A DNA stretch of 64,000 bases from Tenodera sinensis. Its lineage: Eukaryota; Arthropoda; Insecta; Mantodea; Mantidae. Below are positions 1-12,300 of this stretch, one piece after another. The stretch is from NCBI GenBank assembly GCA_030765045.1, contig CM060963.1, forward strand, positions 119,603,735 through 119,667,734, read 5' to 3'. The notes under the pieces are model-generated. The model was not told the origin of the DNA. It saw nothing but the letters and a program-made list of their open reading frames with translations, and made no database searches. A program made the translations under genes and the position numbers. Positions within the stretch are counted from its first letter, which is position 1. Each line of letters opens with the position of its first letter.

Positions 1-149
1 TGGAATTACGCATCCAAGTTCGATCAAAAAAATATTAATTTTTTCGAAACCGGCTGATCAAAGAACAAAATGCCATTAGACCTTTCTGTTTGTGGTGCTT
101 CCATAAGGCAAATACTAAAAGGAATATAATGACTTTCGTTCCATCCTGT

Positions 150-500
150 ATAAGGAGACTAGGAAACAGTAGAGAGTTTGCAGTTACAGACACAAGTCAG
201 TGAATGTGAGACAGCTGTGCATGTACGTGTCGTCGTGAAAGATACATCTGTCGTCATGAAGAAGATTCTAAAGGGCGTTGAGTGATTGCATCGTCGTAGT
301 GAGTGTCCGAGAGACAAAGTGAAGAAAGACACTGGAATGACTGAGCAAGATTACGGAACTAAAAATTGTGAGTTATGATAGTAAGAAAGGCTGTATACTG
401 CCTCAATGACGTATGTTATTTGTAATAGAATTTTAAAACACAATAAAGTGATAGGAAAGTAACCAGACCTCATTTTGTCATTTTGTCACAACACAAAGTG
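150..500 (+). repeat. LTR-like dispersed unit, copy 1
   Basis: This stretch is related, in the same orientation, to 24645-24975. Shared landmarks in order are a run around ACAAGTCAGTGA, a GTCGT-rich part, GAGTGATGCA or GAGTGATTGCATCG, CGAGAGACA followed by GTGAAGAAA, and an end with AATAAAGTGAT and GGAAAAGTAA-type sequence. The AATAAA at about 440 would fit a polyadenylation signal, and the GTCACAACACAAAGTGGAG that follows looks like an LTR/internal junction. No coding remnant lies next to it, so I call it an LTR-like unit and not a proven retrotransposon. Confidence 0.4.
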
Positions 501-510
501 GAGTTTAACC

Positions 511-1596
511 GATCGTTTGCCGAGCTGCGGTATTTACTTTCAAAAACAGCTTGCATTTTCAATTTGTTTCTACAAATATTAAACTATATGGAGTAATAAA
601 GTTTGGAGAGTTTATTTCATCTTTATGAAGTTTAAATGCTAATATTTTATTCCAAAGTAACTGAACATGAGGACCGTTCGCGTTGTTGATTTAACTGCAG
701 ATAATTGTCTCTCTCGGTCCCTATCTTCTCTCTCTTTCTCTTTTACTCTTTTTTTCTGCACGCCTATCCTCCAAATTATTTCCTTTTTCATACTGTATAT
801 CTCCTCTTTTCTCTTATCCTCTCTTCCAGTCTGTAACTCTGCTTTGCCGTCTCTGTCTTCCCGTCTTCCCTGTATGTTACGCGTCATATTTTGAAAGTCA
901 CAAATAAAATGGATAAGATGCCAATTAAAATTGAAATATACTAAAATATTTAACAAAACACAAATCTGTACCTTTTCCTTGTGTCTGCTATGAAGTCAAA
1001 ACTATATTGTTTACCGATTACTATTTTATGCACACAAAAGCAGACAAGAAAAATGATTTACATTAATAACTTTTAATCCAGTCGACAGTTTTAAATAACG
1101 CTTGTACAAAATACTAACTTTATAAACGTTTCTGCATAACATAAGAAACAAAACAAACAACAAAGATACGGAAAGAAGCGGTTAACAAACGAGATAATTC
1201 GGATGGTTTGATGTTTTATCTTAGTCCCCTATCGAAGTAGCAATGAAGTCATATAGCACATTCTTTAATTGGGCCTAAAATATATTCTATGCCGAATATA
1301 AAAATCAGTTAATTCTACCATTCAGCATTTAAAAAATCACAAAACACGCTAGTACTCACACAGATACATTTAAATGCTACTTTTGGCTTCAACGTACGCC
1401 GCTAAGCACATTAACTTCGGCTTTTAATACAAAATGAACACCTATTAGAAAAATTATAGCAACACTGTGAAATGGCCCAATGGCACCTAAAGGCAATTAG
1501 AGTGGATACGAATGCCTTACTATAAGGGTAAGGGTTTATGCTTTATTGCAATATACTAGCATATTTTACACCGACAAACAAAAGAGCAGGAAACTC
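511..1596. other. unassigned AT-rich interval with a pyrimidine-rich tract
   Basis: No gene or repeat family recognised. A CT-rich strand bias at 710-880 produces open frames on both strands (serine/leucine-rich on plus, arginine/glutamate-rich on minus). These are composition artefacts. Confidence 0.5.
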
Positions 1597-2210
1597 TTTT
1601 TACATTCTCCACTACGTACAGTAAATAGGGGAAGTCTTGTATTCGACCCAAAATTTCGATGAGGAGATTTCACACAAAATGTGATTTGAGGCCCCCTCAA
1701 TCCAAAGAAAGCATTTTTAGGAAAAGGCGCGCGCGCACGTATGTCTGTCTGTTTGTAAACTGCATAACTCAAAAACTAATAGTCGATTGTGTGTGTGTGT
1801 GTGTGGGGGGGGGGGGCTGTCTGTTAGACCAAATCTTATCATACAAAGAATGTAGATCTCGTTAAAACGCACAATGTATGTCCAAATGTATTTTTGTGGA
1901 GTGAACCATTTCGGAGATATTCCTTATTAACTGTGTGAGTTTTGCAATACTTAAACTTTTATCAAATGTAAAGTTGCTTATCACACTTTTATCTCTTGGC
2001 CGTGTAAAGAGAACGTATTTCCAAGTCTCCATATAGCGACCAGCTTTAACAGATCAGAGTATCAGTCAAAGCCTACTGTATTCCCATATTGCTCTTGCAC
2101 CTAAAAGGAAATAACAGTTTATCTCAACCAACATGAAGAAGATAGAGGTATAAGAGTTTGTGAGTATAGTTAGTACAGGAGTAGAGAATGTCATGAGAGT
2201 AATTTGAGAG
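1597..2210 (-). repeat. TCTGATG family copy A (internally deleted)
   Basis: The tail is on the left: a diverged arm ACATTCTCCACTA, then GGGGAAGTCTTGTATTCGA, the TTTCAC block and GAGGCCCCCT. The head is on the right: GGAGTAGAGAATGTCATGAGAG. About 300 bp of the centre is missing: after AACTCAAAAAC the sequence goes into a TG/G tract and resumes at TAGACCAAATCTTA. It faces copy B head to head across about 430 bp. Confidence 0.8.
1789..1816. repeat. (TG)n followed by a 12-G run
   Basis: Short dinucleotide tract passing into a poly-G run inside copy A. It sits at the deletion join, so it may be the site where the internal deletion occurred. Confidence 0.9.
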
Positions 2211-2639
2211 TAAAACTCGCAAATATTGCTCTGCCCATGCCCATTAAAATGTTTTAATTTGGTAACAAATTCCGAAAATAAGCATAAGAGGAATGTAGTT
2301 AAGGTGATATCTGGTTGGTTGGTTAACTGAGGAAGGGAGTAGGACAAAAATGTGATAAATGAGGGTAATGTGTATGCTATGCAGGAATGAATGACCTGAC
2401 AATGGCGCTTGCGACCTAACCGTATGTAAATTAGCAGCCCTGCGTCGCTTTAGGGTACAGTTACCAAAATCTCTTCTGGAATTCTAACAACCAAGTAAGA
2501 CTTAGGGATTAGCAGAGTATAACATCTGCTGATCCCCACTCATTTGTCATTACCTACTTGTAGGAACAAAAAGTATTATGTAATCATTCGTACGAGATAT
2601 CTCGGCGACTATGCGAAGTGTAACTCGTAATCTAGTTTT
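2211..2639. other. spacer between head-to-head copies A and B
   Basis: About 430 bp, unassigned. It contains GGTTGGTTGGTTAACTGAGG and a short direct-repeat feel, but I recognise no coding or transposon motif in either strand. Confidence 0.4.
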
Positions 2640-3328
2640 AAAAATTTGATGTGCTGCACTCGCATGACTTTCTCTACTCTTGTACCAACCATTCTTACAA
2701 ACTCTTATTTCTGTGTCTTCTTCATGTTAGTCGAGATAAGCATTTACAGAAATTATCTTACTGGCAATTTTCTTGTAGGTGCAAGGGGAATATGGGAAAT
2801 AGTAGGCTTTGAGCGATAGTCAAATCTTTTAAAGCTCTGAAATTCCATTATCTTTGCACGACAAGAGATAAAAAGGTGAAAATGACATACCATTTCAGAG
2901 AAGTTTGCAAAACTCATACAAATAATAAGGAATATCTCAGAAATGTTTCACTGCACAAAAATTCATTTGGAGCATAACTGTGTGTTTTAACGAGATGTAC
3001 ATTTTCTATAGTAAGATTTGATCTACCTCTTAAGATTTACCAGTTATATAAAAGTCATCAGGAGTAAACAGGACTACATGGGCTATAGCAGGAAAATTCA
3101 AAATATAAATTTCATTTGTCATAAAAATATCAACACGTGGCATTTTAATCAAATTCAGAACATCAAGACTTTCGGAAAATATTCCATGTGAAGGGTAGTT
3201 TAGGGTAGAGGAATTTTCTTCAAAATCTTCTAATCGCACCCTTGAATGATATTAAACTTAAGTACTAACCTTCCGTTTTTGAGTTGTGCATTTTACAGGT
3301 ACGCAGCACACACACCCACACACACACC

Positions 3329-3387
<59 letters not shown>

Positions 3388-3520
3388 GCACGCACGCAGA
3401 CACACCCGGACCTTTTTTCAAAACATGTAATTCCGGTGAAACCTCGACATCAAAATTTGGGGGGTGGGGATCGAATACAACACTTCCTTACTTACTATAC
3501 GTAGTAGAGAAGGAATAAAA
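2640..3520 (+). repeat. TCTGATG family copy B (near full length)
   Basis: The head AAAAATTTGATGTGCTGCACTC is on the left, followed by ACTTTCTCTACTC. The middle blocks GCAAGGGGAATATGG, GGAATATCTCAGAAATG and GGGCTATAGC are all in family order. The tail on the right has the microsatellite, the GAAACCTCGACATC block and a diverged hairpin (CTTACTATACGTAGTAGAGAAGG) followed by AAAA. It is useful as a reference for the full structure. A foldback MITE starts two bases after its end. Confidence 0.9.
3305..3402. repeat. (CA)n microsatellite in copy B
   Basis: A CA tract with CCCA and CGCA variants. It lies at the family's fixed microsatellite position, between the GAGTTGTGC block and the GGACCTTTTT block. 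The histidine/threonine-rich open frames here are only this tract. Confidence 0.95.
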
Positions 3521-3522
3521 TG

Positions 3523-3720
3523 AGTCATTTCTAGACACCAAATTCGCCTAAGTCCTACTCGGCACAGCGCCTTGTTTACACCACACGGATACAGCTGTGT
3601 AGTGGCAGCAGGCAGCAACAAGTTGTCGCAAGTTCCAAATCTTATTATTACTAACCCATATGATCAATCAAGGTGCTGTGCCGTGTAGAACTTAGACGAA
3701 TTTGGCGTCCAGACATGACT
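3523..3720. mobile_element. foldback MITE, about 200 bp
   Basis: The arms at 3523-3574 and 3669-3720 are inverted repeats of 52 bp with about seven mismatches. The left arm starts AGTCATTTCTAGACACC and the right arm ends in the complement of AGTCATGTCTGGACGCC. The roughly 95-bp centre is not coding. No clear target duplication is visible. It abuts the tail of copy B. I infer a non-autonomous DNA transposon, superfamily unknown. Confidence 0.75.
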
Positions 3721-4123
3721 TTATCCGAAGTCTACGGGGTACATCGTTCTGCTGTTTCTGTAAGAACTGTATGGGTTTCTACGATTTGTTTGCAATCTTA
3801 AAGACGAAGTTGTACCACGTTACCTCAGTAACCAATAAAAATTGACGCGACAATGGCTACACTGTGGTTATTAAAACCAGATGCAATTGGAATGTATGTA
3901 ACCGTGCATTGTTGAATAATGTAATGTTTAAAATATGCTGCAATTTGTTTGTGGAAGCTTATTTAATACAATTGTTGACTGAAATGTGATTCGTTTGCTA
4001 ATTATGAATTGAAGTGATATTTGATGTGGTCATTTTTTAATATAAATGACAAAGTAATTTAACAGATGTAGCGAAACTTTGTTACAGTTCCTTCATATTT
4101 CACTCACTGTCCGGTCGTGGTGA

Positions 4124-5073
<950 letters not shown>

Positions 5074-5654
5074 AGTTAGGTTTTTAGTAAAAAAACCTAT
5101 AACGTATAATACAAGGAACATACAACATACGCAGGTATATGTAACAGATATCGCCCAATAACTCACGCTTCTGTGAAATTGGTAGTGTGCTCACAGATAT
5201 TTTTCGACTTGCATAGGTATTTATCATTGATTCAATTTACTCTTCAATTTGATCTCGTATTATAGGATGGGCCAGTTCGTTCATCACATCTTCGCCATTA
5301 ATATTGATAGAGAAAATGAACTAAAATATACGTGAAGAAATATATTTATTCAGCTATTTAATTTCTACTTTCTGTAATGAGTACACTAAAAAACCAATGC
5401 ATTTATTATATGTATGGCTGGTTTATGTAGACAGACAAATAAAATTAAGGCAATAAATTACCGCCGCATTATCACAAAAACAAACTACCTGACCTTTGTG
5501 TGCTTATTCAAACAGATATTCAACAAGCAACCTTCATTCACTCAACCGTGTAATAATTTAAAATACACAACATATTCAGATCACTACAATATTAAATCTC
5601 ACAATACATTTTTATTTACATGTCCCAAAACTTTTTGTTACTTTTTAACAAATT

Positions 5655-7185
5655 TTAACCCAAAAATTGGATACCAAAATGTCAGTGGAAACACGCGTTT
5701 TGGACCCCTGAATCCAAAAACGCCTTTTTACTTTCTCTACTGATAAGTATAGGAAGTATTGTATTCCACCCAAAGTTCGAATTCAAGATTTCACCGGAAA
5801 TATATGTTTTGAGACACCCTGAATAAAAGAAGCATTTTCCAAAAAAGGTCCGAGCACGCGCGCGTGCGTGTGTGCGTGTGTGCGTGTGTGTGTATGTGTG
5901 TGTGTGTGTGTGTGTGTGTTTGTGTGTGTCAGTGAACAGCATAATTCAAAAACGAAAAGTCGGTTAAAAACCAAACTTAGTGTTTAAGTTTAATGTCTTT
6001 CAAGGATATGACACGAAGATTTTGAAGAAAATTACTCCACCCTAAACTACTCTTTACATGGAAATTTATTCGAAAATGTTGATCTTGAAAATGCCTCTAA
6101 CGATTTTGATTAAAATGTCATATGTTTAAGACATTTGCATGACAAATGAAATATATATTTTAAATTTTCTCGCTATAGGCTTAGTTCCATTTACTCTGGA
6201 TGACTTTTGAATAACTGGTAAACCGTAAGAGATAGACAAAATCTTACTCTACAAAAAATGTATATCTCGCTAAAACACACAATTTGTCTTGTAGAGTGAA
6301 CCATTTCGGAGATATTCCTTGTTATTAGTGCCAGTTTCGGAAAACTTAAATCGTTTGTGAAATGGAACATCGTTTTTCATATTTTTACATCTTAAGCGTG
6401 CAAAGAGAACGGGATCTCAAAACTTTAAAGGATTTGACTATCGCCCAAAGCCTTCTGTATTCTAATATTCACCTTGTACCTACAAGGAAATAAGCAATAA
6501 GATAATTTTTGCAAATATTTATCTCAAGTAACACGAAGAAGATATAGGAATGTGAGTTTTTAAGAATGGTTAGTACAAGAGTAGAGAATCTCATATGAGT
6601 GCAACACATGAGATTTTTAGAAAAAGATCCCTGCCTCTGTAGGTTTGTACAGAGGTATTTTTATACGTGGCGAATCACGTTGCTAGGATCTGCGTGAGTG
6701 ACGTCATGCAAATTGATTGTGGGGTAATGCCTCGGTTTCATAAACAAGATAATGCTGATAGTTCAAGCGAGCACTGTATTTTAAACACACATTCCCGCGA
6801 TGTTTACTGCAAGGAAAGTCGGTGATATACTACCCTGGCATCTCTATGGTCTTGTAAATACAAAAGTGAACTCAATCATAAACCATTGCGCAAATTTTCG
6901 CCATTCGCTATGTTTAAAAATCACCTCTATATGCGCCCGCGTGTGTGTGTGTGTCCGTGTCTGTAAATGTCATAACTCGGAAACGAAAAGTCTGTTAAGT
7001 GCCACTCGTGATATTTACGTTCAGCATCTTCCAAAGATGCGACACAAAGATTTTTAAGAAAATCCTCCACCGCACACATTCGAAAATGTTTATTTTATAA
7101 AAAAAACTGACTAACGAATTCGGTTGAAATATCATATGTTTAAGATATGTTTATAACAAATGACATTATAACGTTATGTTATTTT
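5655..7185 (-). repeat. TCTGATG family copy D0, interrupted by copy D
   Basis: The left piece (5655-5724) has ACCCAAAAATTGG, the GTCAGTGGAAACACG block and CCCCTGAATCCAAAAACGCC. It stops at a T5 tract where copy D begins. Just after copy D, AGAAAAAGATCC continues the same block. A diverged right piece (about 6925-7185) resumes at the TG tract and carries AACTCGGAAACGAAAAGTC, GATGCGACACAAAGAT and CATATGTTTAAGATATG. About 280 bp between (6640-6920) is foreign or unrecognisable, and the head half is lost. Confidence 0.7.
5725..6618 (-). repeat. TCTGATG family copy D, nested in D0
   Basis: A complete copy of about 890 bp. TTTTT and ACTTTCTCTACT open it at 5725-5741. It has the TG/CG tract at about 5855-5930, then all central blocks, and closes with GAGTAGAGAATCTCATATGAG, ACACATGAGA and TTTTT at 6614-6618. 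The bases flanking it join into one uninterrupted piece of another family member, so this copy defines what moves as a unit. Confidence 0.9.
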
Positions 7186-7400
7186 TCTAGTTTCTTCACC
7201 AATGGGTATAAATGGTTTATTATTTCACTAAGTTTCACGTAAACATTGAACAATGGTGTAATGTATTTCTAACTTTATTTGAATGAATTTGATCATAATT
7301 TAATGTTAAAAAGCCATCAAAGTTTAATTTCTAAGAGAGATTTGACTACGTCAGGTTAATATTAAATAATGAGAATTCATTCAAATTGAAATAAAAAGAC
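7186..7400. mobile_element. foldback MITE 2, copy 1
   Basis: Related in inverse orientation to 32700-32930. Shared stretches include TATAAATGGTT, ATTATTTCACTAA, GGTGTAATGTATTTCTA, GAATGAATTT and AATTTAATGTTAA. Its own ends pair weakly (GAATGAATTTGATC with GAATTCATTC; TTAATGTTAA with TTAATATTAA), which gives a foldback shape. It has no coding content. I infer a small non-autonomous DNA element. Confidence 0.55.
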
Positions 7401-9545
7401 ATTTAACAAAAGAGAGAGAAAAAAAAAAAACACAAATGGAATGCACCCGCGCTGGTTTTCCAATACCGCTGCGTGTGTTTAAGCAAAGCAATTAACTTTG
7501 TTAATGGTATTCAATTCCCAAGAGAGTTCTTTTATGATTCTGAATGAAAAAATAACACAAATAAATGTTCTAATTTTAGCATTTATGTTGTTCGCTTAAA
7601 ATAAAAACTGAACAGACACAATCGTTTATACCTAAATACAGTTCAAGTGTTTTTCGAAGCATTCATGATAAAAAATAAATAAGATGAAGTTTTACTTTAC
7701 ATGTAAGATTTGAAGCTTTCACTTTACAGTTTGATGTAAAAATGAAGTAAATACTTTAAATATTGGAAAAGCAAGGCTATTAAATAAGATATCAAATAGT
7801 AATTTAGACATTCAATAAAATGAAATTAAAACATGCAATTTTGGTAACATACCAAAGATACGATAATGTGATAAGAGGGTAACAAGAGGTACTTACTAAA
7901 CAGTCTTAAACATGTGTGTATATGTATATGTTATTCAGTCAAAGTGAAAGTCAAAAATCGTAAAGTAGGATTTTTAGGGAAGAAAAAAACTAAGGGACAC
8001 ATAATAAAAATAAACGGAAAGAAAGAAAGAAATTTGCAGCTTAATTTTTATATCGTAAGATAAACCCAGCCTATTGCGCCATGAAGGGCGAAGGCCTTCT
8101 GTAAAGGGAAAACTCAGCTTTTCCTAACGTGGCGAGCTGTTCCTAAAACTTTCCTTGATCATTGCATAGTTGAAATAGAATACGACGAAAACTTCTAAAA
8201 TTTTAAAATAAATATTGAAAGACCGGTTCTGCAGTTTATCATTGTTTTTCTACATAGAATTCCTGTTAGGAAGATGATCTTTTTACCACATATCCTGTAG
8301 ATGCATGCTGTCTGCACTACAAATATAAAAATAACAGTACAAATAATGCTCACACTCAATTTAAAATCGCAAAGTTGATACTAAATCAAATATTTTGTGC
8401 TTTGCTTTGATCCAAACTATGTTTATAATTATTTTTGGGAGGTAGTACGATTTTATGGCCTTTCCGGTTATGTTGTCATTGCAGGTAAACGAATTATCCG
8501 TATTCACATCTACCAACTTAACCTACCCTCCTAAGTTACGTAATTTTAACGCATAGGGCCGTTAGTACAGATATAAAGTATAATCAAACCTACTCAATAA
8601 TTGTCCTCTTATTTATGTTGCATACGTTGTAATTTACAACTAAAAGAATAAAGCACCGGAATCAGTCCAACTTCCGCTGTAATGACGATCAAAGATATTA
8701 TGCATTATCTTAATGCATGTTCCGCGAGATAAACAGAGTAGGCCGTGCTCAAATCAATAACGACCCACACTAATCATGGCAGCTAACTTGAACGAGTGTG
8801 TTGATTCTGAAATGGACAAAGATTGGAAAATAGACTGTACTTTTCTCATACCTGAAAAATCTAAAGAAAGATACTAATGATGCTATAATTAATATATGCT
8901 AATTAAGTTCAACCATCAAGATACCATGGAAAGGTGAATGTTATGTTTCGAGGTTACTATAACACATTTCATTCATACGCCATAGAAAACTATTAATTAT
9001 CTCCCAGAGAAATTGTATGCAATACACGTGTGTTAAGTGAAGTGTTTTTACTAGTTCTCGACTGCGTCTCGTCTTTTCAAACCTCTCCTCGGTCCAATAA
9101 AAATAACCTACATATCGAACGAACTTATGACCACAACTGTGCATCAGTGCTGGTACATATATGAAGGCTTAACTAACACCATAAAAAATGAGAGTATGTA
9201 TAGCTAGATAATTTACATTACAAACCAGAGACTCACTGTGCAGGAAAAGACTATATGGATGAAGCTCTCCGCACTGTGACAATACTAATTAATTAATCAA
9301 TTGTAAGCAGAGCATTGAGCCAGTAGAGTTTTGCAATGCTGTTGGACAAGTTAAACTGCTAAATCACAAACTGCCTGTGTGGTTACTGTCACATACTGGC
9401 TACCCGTCACACTTATGAATAATATATCTGCATCTCCAGCCTGTTACTTCAAACAAGATCTAAGCGTTACAAAACCGACTCTAGCTCACCAGGACAACAT
9501 ACAAACACATATAGGTAGCTACTAGAAAGTACAAAGAAAATGCAA
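7401..9545. other. unassigned AT-rich interval
   Basis: About 2.1 kb with short A-runs and no family copy, coding motif or RNA gene that I can recognise. Open frames are short and have no recognisable domain. Confidence 0.5.
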
Positions 9546-9549
9546 GGAA

Positions 9550-9813
9550 GTGTTCAAAAATAATAGTGGATTTAGCATAGTCCTTAAAATTTCAAATGTG
9601 TTGGATGGGCAACATGAACACATTGTTGTGAGTGTGAGTGACATTCCTTGTTATGATTATGCTAGACTTACTTCTTGTGACGTGGAACGATCATTTTCGA
9701 AATTCAAGACATTTCTTCGCGACAATCGTCAATCTTTCGAGATGGAACATTTGTGGAAGCATATGGTCGTATACTGTAACTCTACAGTAATTGATGATCC
9801 CTTCCAAGAATAA
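9550..9813 (+). pseudogene. hAT-type transposase C-terminal remnant
   Basis: An 87-residue open frame ends in a stretch resembling the C-terminal dimerisation region of hAT transposases: YARLTSCDVERSFSKFKTFL, then RDNRQSFEMEHLWKHMVVYCN. In that family the SVERSFS-like helix followed by a basic residue and an F/EN-L run is typical. The catalytic domain and BED finger are absent and no terminal repeats are seen, so this is a 5'-truncated relic or an exapted tail exon. I favour the relic. Confidence 0.6.
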
Positions 9814-10235
9814 GGTCTGGTGAGTATCACGTACGTATATAATAGTTCGACCATCCACATCTTACACATATTTTGTCTTGGCACATATTTCTTACTTTTT
9901 AACATATATTTTTGGCATTTTAGCAAATAAAAGTAAATCTTTTCCAAGCTTTAGCACCTAAAAATCCGAGCCCTACAAATAAGATTTATTTTGTTTTGTA
10001 GCATCATTACGCGATAATGCTAAGAAGGAGGTGGGGTAGGTAGAGGATAAGGTGACATGAGCATATAAGAGACCTCGCTGCTCATTAATCTGCGGACGAC
10101 GGAGAGAAGCTCTAGATAAACACAGCTGGACCTCACTTACATGTTATTCACTTGTAGATAGCGCAGATATACGCTAAAGTTTCAGGGGCCGGACTTGGTC
10201 CATTAATATTTATCTCAATAAACGTTTTTCGGTTA

Positions 10236-10890
10236 CAGGTTGGCAGCAAAGGCGGCAACCACAGAACCCATCTCTCGCGTTAGCTACTTCGGAAGACTTT
10301 GGGCTTGATGTGCGGAGAGTAGAGCTGTCGTGCTGGCACGAAGAGTGGTCAGGTCTCTGTGGTAATAAGCTTAGAGAAGTGCAAGAACTTCCAATAAACT
10401 GGGTAACTTCCTCTCGCGTGCCTCGTCGCGAGGCGATGATTTTGGATGGGTTACGCCTTGTTCACTGCAGTTTTACGCATAGTAACCTTTTAAAGCTGGA
10501 TCCTGCTCCTCTTTGTCCTCTGTGCGAAAACATTTTGTCAGTCCGTCACATGTTGCTAGAAGTGTTGCCCGCGCACCTTCGAGACTCCCTGTAACTACCA
10601 GTCAGGCGGATGATAAACAAGCGGTTCAAGGAGTTGAAGTTTTTAGCAAAGATAAACATGAATATGAAGATTTAAAAGATTAGATATATTTATTCTCATT
10701 TGTTTATCATTTTAAAACTTTTTTTTATTCTGGCTTTTCCTCTTTGTTTGGATTATGTGTATTTGCTTCTTTATAAATATGTGTATTTTATATTGAAATT
10801 TATCTCTGGCTTTTGGCGTGATCCATTTTATTAGGGCGCTGATGACCATGTAGTAGAGCCCACTTAAACCTACATCTCCTCCTCTTCGGC
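10236..10890 (+). pseudogene. 5'-truncated non-LTR retrotransposon, 3' end
   Basis: The start (about 10236-10270) reads LAAKAATTEPIS, similar to the end of a LINE RNase H domain. An open frame at 10310-10594 follows with WHEEWSGLCGNKL, WVTSSRVPRREAM, LRLVHCSFTHSNLL and PLCPLCENILSVRHMLLE. That is the C-terminal pattern of I/Jockey ORF2 proteins, where a CPxC zinc motif and HxxxC close the protein. Here the last C is replaced (MLLEVL). The non-coding tail ends in GGCGCTGATGACCATGTAGT and a CATCTCCTCCTC tract, as such LINE 3' ends often do. Confidence 0.7.
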
Positions 10891-11999
10891 TATAGATTTA
10901 CTCATTAATACACAATATTTTTCAGCTCCCCATGTACTGCATATATTTACTCACTCATACGTTATGTTTATGCTATGTTTAAAACATTATGTACAATTTC
11001 TGTAGATTATGTTGCTGCTGTCGCAGCACAAACCAATAGTCATGTTGGGCGAGGCATCAATATTTTCGGAATAATTTTTCTATCCATGTGTTATCAATAA
11101 GGTCGGGCAAAGTTATTCTTCCCCAGATTATATCTTATGATACGTACTACCTGCCAAAGGGACCGCAAACTACGCGCAACAGCACACATCTACGTCCTTG
11201 CGCCGAGAAAGTGCATATCAGTTGAAGTACGCATTGCTATTACGTCATAATGAAGGCAAACGGTGAACATTTGTGACATTCCTTTATTCTGTTAACAGAC
11301 AATTGGTTACGTATGGAAACAGAACAAGCTACTGTAAGTTTTGATAACATTTTCAGTAATAAGAAAGCATGAAATAAAGGGAACGTATCGATTTAGAGAA
11401 AATTACGAGATGCAGATCATTGATATAGTTCATTATAGCAATCCTTCAAAATGGAAATATCGTGAAATTTAAAATAAAATTATTGCTAAAGCAAAAAGTG
11501 TTTACTAATCACAGTATTCATTAGCGCACTCCTTACTCCTCAACAACATAAAGGGATGTTACCCCATCTCCAGGAGTCCCTTGTTAAATACTAAAGAGTC
11601 TTCTTCACTGCTCCCTTCCCCATCCTGCCCATTCACTGCAGTTCAATTCTTCAGCACAACCAAGCACTCGTTCAATAACCCTTCCATGTTCTACATCCTG
11701 CTCTTCAACATTTTAACAAGTATTTACTATCTTTCTACCACACAAATAAAAGCATTTCTTTTCATTACCTTTCTTCAAAACTGTGTTTCTAATGAAGATA
11801 TTCTGGCATTGTAAACAAATGAAATTTAGACACCTAAGTTCTTCCACTTTTTTGGAGTTTACTGTAAAACATCTGCTTCTTGCATTGTCTCTTGGACACC
11901 AACACATCGCGACCACTAACATTGTCAAACAGGGAATTGGTGTGTTGTTCCTGGGCCCATGTGTTTCAAATTATAAACAATCAACAGTGAGCATTTAAT
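10891..11999. other. unassigned interval
   Basis: No recognised feature. An open frame at 11581-11814 (plus) and its antisense have no domain that I know. Confidence 0.4.
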
Positions 12000-12300
12000 C
12001 AGCAATAATCATTTCCCTAGATCCCTTACATAGATTTCTTCTTCTTCATCTTCATCATCATCATCATCATCATCATCATCTTCATCTTCTTCTTCTTCTT
12101 CACTTCAGGAGTTTGGCATTTCTGCCAGTTCCAGCTTCGCATTCCAACAATTTATTCCTATCTTTTTCTAGGGCGTCCCACATTCCTTCTTCCATAGGGA
12201 TTGTATCTTGTTATAGTTAATGTTACCTATAGTTTTGCATATCTGCTGAAGTATCACTAGATTTCTTCTCCCTTATTTGAGGCTGTTTTTGGGATACAGG
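12000..12300 (-). pseudogene. possible LINE ORF2 C-terminal scrap with trinucleotide tail
   Basis: On the minus strand about 12115-12210 reads WDALEKDRNKLLECEAGTGR, then NAKLLK and a stop, directly followed by a (GAA/GAT)n tract. A terminal basic peptide followed by a trinucleotide tail fits the 3' end of a LINE. The evidence is one short peptide, so the call is weak. Confidence 0.25.
12046..12106. repeat. (TCA/TCT)n trinucleotide repeat
   Basis: TTCATC and TTCTTC units, including nine CATs in a row. It may be the tail of the minus-strand LINE scrap beside it. Confidence 0.95.

Noticed and set aside
639..956. 105-residue charged minus-strand frame
   Set aside because: Made by a CT-rich strand bias that opens both strands. 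No domain or conserved motif.
3246..3518. His/Thr-rich open frames over CA tracts (also 4579-4854, 5682-5974, 54072-54332, 55419-55698, 61428-61640)
   Set aside because: The frames stay open only because dinucleotide tracts contain no stop codons. They have no other coding sign.
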